This document shows, piece after piece, positions 31,562 through 38,534 of a stretch of DNA of 64,000 bases (the stretch's first letter is position 1; each line of letters begins with the position of its first letter). The notes beneath the pieces were generated by a model. That model was not told where the DNA came from. It did no database searches and worked only from the letters and a program-made list of their open reading frames with translations. Where the stretch lies: NCBI GenBank assembly GCA_035940775.1, contig DASZEN010000023.1, positions 1 to 64,000 of the forward strand, given 5' to 3'. This DNA is from DASQYE01 sp035940775 (lineage in GTDB: Bacteria > Acidobacteriota > Blastocatellia > Pyrinomonadales > Pyrinomonadaceae). A program made the position numbers and the translations under genes.

Positions 31562-32106
31562 GCGAAGGCCCCGAAGAGCTTGACCTCGGGGGCGAACTGG
31601 TGGCCGTTGCCCGCGCCGTCAAGACGAGGGGTTTGCGCGGCGAACTGGTCGCCGAGCTTTTGACGGATTTCCCCGAGCGATTTGAAAACCTGGAACGGCT
31701 CATAGCGGTCTCCGCCAAAGGCGAGCGTCAGGCCCTGATGCTCGAAGAGCACTGGTTTCAGGGCGGGCGCATCGTCCTGAAGTTCGCCGGATACGATTCC
31801 ATAGAGGCGGCCAGCGCGCTCATCGGAAGCGAGTTCGCCGTGCCCGAAACTGAGCGCGTGGAGCTTCCCGAAGACGAGTTTTATGATTGGGAGCTGGCGG
31901 GCTGCCTTGTCGAAACCGTCTCGGGCGATTGCCTGGGGCGCGTGCGCGAAGTGATGAGGACGGGGGGCGTAGAAATGCTCGTGGTCGAAAACGAGCGACA
32001 GGGGCGCGACCACCTCATCCCGCTGGCCGAATCGATCTGCGTCGAGATTGACATAGAACGCAAGCTTATTCGCGTCGATGCGCCCGAAGGACTGTTGGAA
32101 TTTTAG
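31558..32106 (+). CDS. rimM: Ribosome maturation factor RimM
   Basis: 182 aa. N-terminal RimM beta-barrel (VAVARAVKTRGLRGELVAE) and C-terminal PRC-barrel (LAGCLVETVSGDCLGRVREV, ending DAPEGLLEF). Assists 16S rRNA processing and late assembly of the 30S head, together with S19. Start overlaps the khpA stop by 4 nt, so translation is coupled. A short spacer with a dispersed GATTTCGG-type repeat separates it from trmD. Confidence 0.96.
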   Translation: MSEGPEELDLGGELVAVARAVKTRGLRGELVAELLTDFPERFENLERLIAVSAKGERQALMLEEHWFQGGRIVLKFAGYDSIEAASALIGSEFAVPETERVELPEDEFYDWELAGCLVETVSGDCLGRVREVMRTGGVEMLVVENERQGRDHLIPLAESICVEIDIERKLIRVDAPEGLLEF

Positions 32107-32160
32107 ATTGCGTATTTGAGAAGCCCCAGGGCTCCTGAAATCCGCATTCCGAAATCCGCA

Positions 32161-32904
32161 ATGCACATTGACATCATCACGATTTTCCCGGGCTTCTTTC
32201 GAGAGGCGTTCGAGTACGGAATTATCCGTCGCGCTCGCGCCGCCGGGTTGGTGGAGGTTAGGGCGCACGATCTGCGCCGGTGGACGAGCGATAAGCACAG
32301 GATCGTTGATGATCGCCCCTTCGGCGGCGGCGATGGAATGGTGCTCAAGCCGGAGCCGATCTTCGCTGCGGTTGAAGAGTTGACGGGCGCGAGCGAGCGC
32401 TCCTGTTACAAAGAGGCGACTCGCGTCGTGCTGCTTTCGCCGCAGGGCCGCACGCTGACGCAAAAAGTTTCGGAAGAGCTTGCGCGCTCCGCGCAGCTAG
32501 TCCTGATCTGCGGCCGCTACGAAGGCGTTGACGAGCGTGTGGCCGAAAACCTGGTGACGGACGAAATCTCCATCGGAGATTACGTTCTGTCGGGCGGCGA
32601 ACCGGCCGCCGTGGTGCTGGTGGATTCGGTCGTGCGGCTCGTGCCCGGCGCGTTGGGCAGCGAGACCTCGGCGCGGCATGATTCCTTCTCCGAAGGGATG
32701 CTGGATTTTCCGCACTACACGCGCCCGCCCGAGTTCCGCTCGATGCGCGTGCCGGACATCCTGCTCGGCGGCCATCACGGCGAGATCGCGCGCTGGCGCA
32801 GGCGACAGGCGCTCAGGAAAACGCGGCGCAATCGCCCCGACCTGTTTGAAAGATTGGAGCTGGACGCGGAGCAGCGCGCCGCTCTCGATGAGACGGAAGA
32901 ATAA
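32161..32904 (+). CDS. trmD: tRNA (guanine-N1)-methyltransferase TrmD
   Basis: 247 aa from ATG 32161 (MHIDIITIFPGFF), the family-typical start; the frame is open upstream to 32116 but that part is the intergenic repeat. Trefoil-knot SPOUT motifs are present: GGGDGMVLKPEP, LICGRYEGVDERV and the AdoMet loop EISIGDYVLSGGE. The catalytic Asp lies in the SFSEGMLDFPHYTRPP region typical of TrmD. It methylates G37 in tRNAs reading CNN and some other codons to prevent frameshifting. Confidence 0.97.
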   Translation: MHIDIITIFPGFFREAFEYGIIRRARAAGLVEVRAHDLRRWTSDKHRIVDDRPFGGGDGMVLKPEPIFAAVEELTGASERSCYKEATRVVLLSPQGRTLTQKVSEELARSAQLVLICGRYEGVDERVAENLVTDEISIGDYVLSGGEPAAVVLVDSVVRLVPGALGSETSARHDSFSEGMLDFPHYTRPPEFRSMRVPDILLGGHHGEIARWRRRQALRKTRRNRPDLFERLELDAEQRAALDETEE

Positions 32905-33058
32905 GTTGCGATTGTAGATTTTTGAGGCGATGAAAGGATTCGATGCTTCAGGTTTGAGATTTTTGCAGTCTCGAACTCGTGGGTGATAATTTGAAATCAC
33001 GAATCCCGAATCATCCTTCGCTCTGGAAATCGCCGAAGCTGGAATTGGAGTAAAGATC

Positions 33059-33454
33059 ATGAACCGCTTAGACGCAGTCGACAGCGCGCAGTTGCGCAAG
33101 TCAATCCCGGATTTTCAGCCGGGCGATACGGTGCGCGTACACGTGCGCATCAAGGAATCCGAGACCAAAGAGCGCTTGCAGGTGTTCGAGGGCATCGTCA
33201 TCGCGCGCAAGCACGGCGGCGTGCGCGAGACGATAACGGTGCGCAAGACCAGTTTCGGCGTCGGGGTCGAAAGAATCTTCCCGCTGCACGCGACCATCGT
33301 CGACCACATAGACGTGGTCAAGCGTGGCCGCGTTCGTCGCGCCAAGCTCTATTACCTGCGCAACCTGCGCGGCAAGGCGGCGCGCATCCGCGAGCGCGAT
33401 ACGCGCACCACGTCAGAGCAGGCCCAGGGCGCTTCCGCCGCGGGCAAAAAGTAG
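33059..33454 (+). CDS. rplS: 50S ribosomal protein L19
   Basis: 131 aa. Conserved blocks IPDFQPGDTVRVHVRI, RLQVFEGIVIARKHGG, ETITVRKTSFGVGVERIFPL and RRAKLYYLRNLRGKAARI are all present, followed by a short polar tail. L19 sits at the 30S-50S interface. A GGAG site lies about 10 nt before the ATG. The 154-nt gap after trmD contains A/T-rich sequence and a TCACGAATCCCGAATCATCC-type repeat word but no clear promoter. Confidence 0.97.
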   Translation: MNRLDAVDSAQLRKSIPDFQPGDTVRVHVRIKESETKERLQVFEGIVIARKHGGVRETITVRKTSFGVGVERIFPLHATIVDHIDVVKRGRVRRAKLYYLRNLRGKAARIRERDTRTTSEQAQGASAAGKK

Positions 33455-33550
33455 AAGAGCTTCGGATGGGCTGCGGGGTGAAAAGCGAGGGGGCCGACCT
33501 GCTTGTCCTCGCTCGTCACGCATCGCCCGTTCGCCCGTCACCGTTTTTTT

Positions 33551-34180
33551 ATGGTTCGTCGGCGAGCATCAGCCGTAGGCACAGCCTTTGAAGAGGAGGC
33601 GCGCGCCTGCGGCTTTCGATTGGTGGCGGGAGTGGACGAAGTGGGCCGGGGCGCGCTGGCCGGGCCCGTGGCGGCCGCCGCCGTCATCCTTAACCCCGAG
33701 CGTCCGCTGCCCGAAGGACTCGACGATTCAAAACGGCTGACGCGAAAGGAGCGCGAGCGCATCGCGGAGGAGCTGAAGGAGACGGCCCTCTGTTACGCTG
33801 TCGGGCTCGTCGAGCCGGAAGAGATAGACCGCATCAATATCCTTCAGGCGACGCGCCGGGCGATGATGATGGCTATAGAGGGCTTGGCCCCATGCGCCGA
33901 TTACGTTCTGATTGATGCCGTACAGCTAAAGGAATCCGCGCTCCCACAGAAAGCCATCATTCGCGGCGACGCGGTCTCGGCCTCAATCGCCGCCGCCAGC
34001 ATCATCGCCAAGACGCATCGCGATGCGTTGATGCGCGCCCTCCACGACGTTTACCCCCAATACGACTTCATACGCCACGTCGGCTACGGCACGCGCGCTC
34101 ATCACGAAGCCTTGCGCCTTCATGGGCCCTGCCCCATCCATCGCAAGAGCTTTCGCGGCGTCCTGCCGAATCAAGAGTAA
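33551..34180 (+). CDS. rnhB: Ribonuclease HII
   Basis: 209 aa from ATG 33551; no strong ribosome-binding site is visible and a TTG at 33503 is an alternative. The catalytic core begins at GFRLVAGVDEVGRGALAGP (Asp-Glu of the DEVGRG motif), with the third acid in DYVLIDA and the fourth in KTHRDALM. The C-terminal GYGTRAHHEAL and PCPIHRKSF motifs are typical. It removes RNA primers and misincorporated ribonucleotides from DNA. Last gene of the cluster. Confidence 0.95.
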   Translation: MVRRRASAVGTAFEEEARACGFRLVAGVDEVGRGALAGPVAAAAVILNPERPLPEGLDDSKRLTRKERERIAEELKETALCYAVGLVEPEEIDRINILQATRRAMMMAIEGLAPCADYVLIDAVQLKESALPQKAIIRGDAVSASIAAASIIAKTHRDALMRALHDVYPQYDFIRHVGYGTRAHHEALRLHGPCPIHRKSFRGVLPNQE

Positions 34181-34235
34181 CAAGAGACCTCATAAAATTT
34201 TGCCGCCGGAAATCTAGCTCACCACTACCAAATTC

Positions 34236-34264
34236 TTGACTTCTTTGCGGCACAGTCATATAAG
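34236..34264 (+). promoter_or_regulatory. Promoter for the hypothetical gene at 34356
   Basis: TTGACT (34236-34241), 17-nt spacer, TATAAG (34259-34264); predicted start near 34271, about 85 nt before the ATG. Confidence 0.6.
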
Positions 34265-34355
34265 CGATTGTGCTCAAAAGTCTCCTCCGGCGACATCATG
34301 CGATGCCGTTGCAATCAGCCTCTCGTTCTCAAAGTGATACTTTAAGAGAAACCTC

Positions 34356-35117
34356 ATGAATCCCTCATCAGAGAACTCAACTGTCGTCGCCAAGTTGGTG
34401 CTTCTACTATTCCTCGCCTATCTGGCTGCAATCTACCTCATAAACGGCGCAGTGGTTCCCAGCATCGCTCAATCAACAGAGAGAGAACTTGAGAATACAG
34501 TGCCGAAGCATCTTCCGATCAAGTTGAAGATCAGAAAGGAGAAGGAGAAAGCATTCAAGGATTTGAAGAATGAAAAATGGGTTCGTGACTTCCAGCTTGA
34601 GGTCACGAACACTGGTGATAAGCCGATCTATTATCTGAGCCTGCTTATCATTCTGCCTGAAATAACCGCACCGGACGGGCACAATATAGGGTTTGGACTG
34701 CACTACGGGAGGAGCGAGTTAGGTACAATCGAGCCTAAAGCAGAAGCAGATGATGTTCCGATCAAGCCGGGTGAGACCTATGTTTTCAGTTTTACTGACC
34801 TTGAAGTAGATGGTTGGGAGCGTTTCAGACAAAGGGAGAACAAGCCGGACGCGAAGAAACTGATCTTGCACTTTCAGATATTAAGCTTTGGAGATGGAAC
34901 CGGATACGTGGGTAACGACGGAAAGGCTGTCCCACATGGGCCGGATGCAAAGTCAGGCACGGGCGGTTGCGTGCCGGAACCGAACTTTGACGATTCCGGT
35001 GGCATGACAGCATCTCAACTGCCTCGCCACAGCCAACATCTGCCACTCCTAACGGCTTCCTTGCGCTCGCTGAGTTCGATAAGTCGGAGCAGGGCGGCAA
35101 TAATGATGGCCGTATAG
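34356..35117 (+). CDS. Membrane-anchored hypothetical protein with probably corrupted C terminus
   Basis: 253 aa. One N-terminal membrane segment (VLLLFLAYLAAIYLINGAVV) is followed by a beta-sandwich-like extracytoplasmic region (about 65-170: DFQLEVTNTGDKPIYYLSLL, then IKPGETYVFSFTDLE), resembling CARDB/FixG-like domains. From about residue 207 (after SGTGGCVPEPNFDD) the translation becomes Ser/Arg-rich and unlike a folded domain. Another frame then carries the end of an unrelated EF-hand-type protein (35009-35374). The gene therefore probably lost its true 3' end in a deletion that joined it to that fragment. A good promoter lies upstream, so the N-terminal part may still be expressed. Confidence 0.6.
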   Translation: MNPSSENSTVVAKLVLLLFLAYLAAIYLINGAVVPSIAQSTERELENTVPKHLPIKLKIRKEKEKAFKDLKNEKWVRDFQLEVTNTGDKPIYYLSLLIILPEITAPDGHNIGFGLHYGRSELGTIEPKAEADDVPIKPGETYVFSFTDLEVDGWERFRQRENKPDAKKLILHFQILSFGDGTGYVGNDGKAVPHGPDAKSGTGGCVPEPNFDDSGGMTASQLPRHSQHLPLLTASLRSLSSISRSRAAIMMAV

Positions 35118-35374
35118 ATGGCAGGGATTCAATCTACGCCTCATTGCGCCTCTGGCGGGATGGAAATCACAATGGCATCTCTGAGCCTGCGGAGTTACAT
35201 ACACTGGCGGAGTCGGCGATTGCCAGCGTCGAGCTTGATTACAAAGAGTCGAAGCGAGTAGACGAGTATGGCAACCAGTTCCGCTACCGGGCAAAAGTAA
35301 AAGACGTGCATGGCGCTCAAGTCGGGCGCTGGGCCTGGGATGTCTTCCTGCTTTTGGGCAGCAACCCTCAGTGA
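35009..35374 (+). pseudogene. 5'-truncated fragment of a secreted EF-hand-type protein
   Basis: Frame +2 is open only from 34991, just after a TGA, and encodes a recognisable block: SPQPTSATPNGFLALAEF, then DKSEQGGNNDGRIDGRDSIY (EF-hand/dockerin-like), SLRLWRDGNHNGISEPAEL, and a C terminus YRAKVKDVHGAQVGRWAWDV. I recall this block as the C terminus of much longer secreted proteins of Acidobacteria. It has no start codon or leader of its own and overlaps the corrupted tail of the preceding gene in a different frame. An ATG-like start exists only at 35144, inside the block. A sequencing frameshift cannot be excluded. Confidence 0.6.
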
Positions 35375-35556
35375 GCAGCCGAATCACAACTTGTTGAACG
35401 AAACTGTCTGCAAGCCTGTATTGCCTTCCAGTAGGTTTCGCTCTCATGCTTTCGCGGCGTCCTTCCCAGCGCCGAGTCTTTCGAGTAAACTCGCCGGTAG
35501 TTGATTACCTCCCTCAAAATAGTTCTGGATTCGGAGACGGGAGCACAGGGGCTGTC

Positions 35557-36705
35557 TTGCATATCGCCATAGACGCGCACTCGGTCGGGGCCGGTCTGGC
35601 CGGTAATGAGAGCTACGTCACGAACCTGATCGAAGCGCTGGCCGAGATAGATACGGCCAATCGTTATACTCTGTACGTGACGAAGCGCGAAGCCGTAGAG
35701 CGTTTCGCACATCGCTGGCCTAATGTGTCGGTTCGCATGACGCTGCCGCACACGCCGCTGGTACGCATTCCGTTGACGCTCTCGGCAGAATTGCGCCGCC
35801 GCCCCGTCGATCTGCTCCATGTGCAGTACACCGCGCCGCCGCTCGCGCCCTGCCCCGTCGTCGCCACCATCCACGACCTCTCTTTCGAGCACCTGCCCGA
35901 AACCTTCAAGCGCAGAAGTCGGGCACAGCTTCGCCTGACTGTCAGGCGCACGGCGCGCATGGCCCGGTCGGTGATCGCGCCTTCGGAATTTTCGAGACGC
36001 GATCTTCTGAAGACGTATCATCTGCCGCCGGACTGTGTGACGGTGACGCCGCTGGCCGCCGCGCCGCACTTCGCGCCCGTCAGGGACGAAACGGAGCGGC
36101 GTCGCGCCAGAGAGCTTTATGGAATCAGCGGCGATTACATCCTTGCGGTCGGCTCGATCCAGCCGCGTAAGAACCTTGTCCGCCTTATCGAGGCATACGC
36201 CGACTTGCGCGGCGCACGTCCAGAGGCTAAGCTTCCGCAGTTGGTTCTGGCCGGAAAACGTGGCTGGCTCTACGGAGAGACGCTGCGCGCCGTCGAGCAG
36301 CATAGCCGTGGCGGCGACATACGCTTCGCGGGCTACGTGAGGGATGGCGATTTGCCTGCGCTCTATACGGATGCGCTCTGCTTCGTCTACCCTTCGTACT
36401 TCGAGGGCTTCGGTTTGCCCCCGCTCGAAGCGATGCAGTGCGGCGCGCCCGTCATCGCGGGCAATCGAGCCAGTCTGCCGGAGGTCGTCGGCAGCGCCGG
36501 GCTGCTGGTCGATCCTTTTGAAAGGAGCGAGCTGGCGTCGGCCATCAACCGCTTGATTGAGGACGAGAGTCTGCGCCGCGAATTACGGGCGCGAGGGCTT
36601 GAGCGCGCACGCGCCTTCAACTGGCGCGAGACGGCGCGTCTGACACTGATGGTTTACGAGCGCGCCGGGCAGCGCGCCAAGAGCGGTTTTAAGCGCTTCG
36701 CCTGA
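35557..36705 (+). CDS. Glycosyltransferase, GT4 family
   Basis: 382 aa from TTG 35557, chosen because the Rossmann fold begins immediately (HIAIDAHSVGAGLAGNE). An ATG at 35446 is in frame but the extra 37 residues look non-coding and neither start has a strong ribosome-binding site. The GT-B fold shows VATIHDLSFEHLPE, the donor-binding ILAVGSIQPRKNLVRLIEAY, the SYFEGFGLPPLEAMQCGAPV motif with the E-x7-E retaining-transferase signature, and NRASLPEVVGSAGLLV. It transfers a sugar from a nucleotide donor to an unknown acceptor, probably in cell-surface polysaccharide synthesis with the next gene. Confidence 0.88.
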   Translation: MHIAIDAHSVGAGLAGNESYVTNLIEALAEIDTANRYTLYVTKREAVERFAHRWPNVSVRMTLPHTPLVRIPLTLSAELRRRPVDLLHVQYTAPPLAPCPVVATIHDLSFEHLPETFKRRSRAQLRLTVRRTARMARSVIAPSEFSRRDLLKTYHLPPDCVTVTPLAAAPHFAPVRDETERRRARELYGISGDYILAVGSIQPRKNLVRLIEAYADLRGARPEAKLPQLVLAGKRGWLYGETLRAVEQHSRGGDIRFAGYVRDGDLPALYTDALCFVYPSYFEGFGLPPLEAMQCGAPVIAGNRASLPEVVGSAGLLVDPFERSELASAINRLIEDESLRRELRARGLERARAFNWRETARLTLMVYERAGQRAKSGFKRFA

Positions 36706-36836
36706 GACGCCCGGAGCCATTTTCGGCATTTCGGCTCCGCGTAACGAACGCACCATAACCGTGGAAAGCATCATGCTATAGGGGAATTTTTTTTCGAGCG
36801 GCCCGGCACCAGACGCGCGCCGCGTAAGATTCTTCG

Positions 36837-38036
36837 ATGCGTATAGCCATACTGGGAACACGGGGAATACCGGCCAGCTACGGGGGCTTTGAGACCTTCG
36901 CCGAACACCTCTCGACGCGACTGGTGGGGCGGGGCCATGAGGTGACCGTTTACTGTCGCTCGCATTACGTCTCGCCGCGCCAGCTCGAATATCACGGCGT
37001 GCGCCTCGAAGTCCTGCCCACGATCCGGCACAAGTATCTGGACACGGTGGCCCACACTTTCCTCTCCGCCCTGTACGCCATCGGAAAGCGCTACGACGCG
37101 GCGCTCATCTGTAATGCCGCCAACGCTCCCTTCGTGCCGCTTTTAAGGTGGACGGGAACGCCCGTCGCCATCAACGTCGACGGCCTCGAACACAAGCGCA
37201 GGAAGTGGAACTGGCTCGGGCGGCGCTACTACCTGCTGGCCGAACGGCTGGCGACCGTGCTGCCCAATGTGACGGTGACGGATGCGCGCGTCATACAGGA
37301 GTATTACCAGGCCCATTACAATGCACCCTCGACGATGATCGCTTACGGCGCGGAGGTCGAGCGCCGGGCCGACCGCGCCGCCGTGCGCCAGTGGCGCGTC
37401 GAGCCCAATCGCTACGTGCTCTATGTCTCGCGGCTTGAGCCGGAGAATAACGCGCACCTCGTCATCGAGGGCTTCAAAAGGGTGCGTACGGCCTACAAGC
37501 TGCTGATCGTCGGCGACGCGCCCTACGCGCACGATTACATTAAAGAGCTACGGCAGCGCGCCGGGCGCGACAGGCGAATCATCTTCACGGGCTTTGTCTT
37601 CGGCAAGGATTATCGCGCTTTACAGCAGAACGCCTACTGTTACATTCACGCCACGGAAGTCGGCGGAACGCATCCGGCTCTGCTTGAAGCGATGGGCTAT
37701 GGCAACTGTGTCCTGACGCTGGCGACCCCCGAGAATATAGAAGTGGTGGGCGAAGCCGGAATCCCTTACCGCGATGAGCATGACCTGGCCGAGCATCTTC
37801 AGAGAGTCCTGCGCGACGGCTCTCTCGTCAGCGCTTACCGTAATCGCGCGCAGGCTCGCGTCCAGCAGTACTATGATTGGGAGCGGGTCGTAGACCGCTA
37901 TGAAAACCTGTTCGCGAAGATGACTGGCCGCCCGGCCCCGCATCCGGATCAGCCGGTCTTTGAGCAGCCCACAGCCGCCGCCTATACGGAAATCGCCGCC
38001 ACCGCCGCCGCCGGGCGCGCACCCTCCGAAAAATAG
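36837..38036 (+). CDS. Glycosyltransferase with DUF1972 N-terminal domain
   Basis: 399 aa. The N terminus MRIAILGTRGIPASYGGFET is the signature of the DUF1972 domain of rhamnosyl/galactosyltransferase-like enzymes. It is followed by INVDGLEHKRRKWN, VTVTDARVIQEYY and a GT-B C-terminal half (YVLYVSRLEPENNAHLVIEG, IFTGFVFGKDY, EVGGTHPALLEAMGYGNCV). The last ~30 residues are low-complexity Pro/Ala/Thr. It lies 131 nt after the previous transferase in the same direction. The pair probably contributes to a surface glycan, but no polymerase or flippase genes are present in the window. Confidence 0.88.
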   Translation: MRIAILGTRGIPASYGGFETFAEHLSTRLVGRGHEVTVYCRSHYVSPRQLEYHGVRLEVLPTIRHKYLDTVAHTFLSALYAIGKRYDAALICNAANAPFVPLLRWTGTPVAINVDGLEHKRRKWNWLGRRYYLLAERLATVLPNVTVTDARVIQEYYQAHYNAPSTMIAYGAEVERRADRAAVRQWRVEPNRYVLYVSRLEPENNAHLVIEGFKRVRTAYKLLIVGDAPYAHDYIKELRQRAGRDRRIIFTGFVFGKDYRALQQNAYCYIHATEVGGTHPALLEAMGYGNCVLTLATPENIEVVGEAGIPYRDEHDLAEHLQRVLRDGSLVSAYRNRAQARVQQYYDWERVVDRYENLFAKMTGRPAPHPDQPVFEQPTAAAYTEIAATAAAGRAPSEK

Positions 38037-38534
38037 GCCGCAGGAAATCCCAAGCAGCCTGATCGGCAATATTTTCATCCAAGCAGTTCGGCGGCGAAAC
38101 CTCGTGTCTCGTCTTGACTTTAGGCCGTAACCCATTTACCTTAAATCGCCGTGTTTTTGTTGGGGCACGGTAGTTTTAACTTCAAGCTTGCCGCCAACTA
38201 GCAAGCCATCGCCACGTCGTCGTCGTCGCTTCAGAAACCACTCCCCATGCGTTTCTCCCCCCGAAACGCCGGAGCTGGTAAAGAGCTTCCAGAAGAACCG
38301 AAAAGAGCACGAGTGCACGCGGCGGCGATTTATGGGTTTAGAAATCTGCGTAGCACTTAGCATTAGCTCCAGCGTCAGAGTTAGAACCCGGCAGTAATCC
38401 GTAAACCCCCACAAAGAAGGAGCGCGCCTCGGAAGTGGAAATCATTAACGGCCCGCGCGCTCTCTCTCTCAGCCCAGGTTTTTTTGATGGCAAGTAGAAA
38501 GCTTTTCTCTTCGCCTCGTAAAGGAGAAATCGTG
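38037..38534. other. Intergenic region upstream of the serine protease gene
   Basis: No convincing gene on either strand; short frames here are Arg/Ser-rich shadows. It contains a small hairpin GCTTGC-N9-GCAAGC (38186-38206) and a GC-to-CT tract (gcccgcgcgctctctctctc, 38451-38470). I see no clear sigma70 promoter. The ribosome-binding site of the next gene is at 38521-38526. Confidence 0.4.

Noticed and set aside
31129..32463. 444-codon minus-strand frame across rpsP-khpA-rimM-trmD
   Set aside because: Antisense to four well-supported genes.
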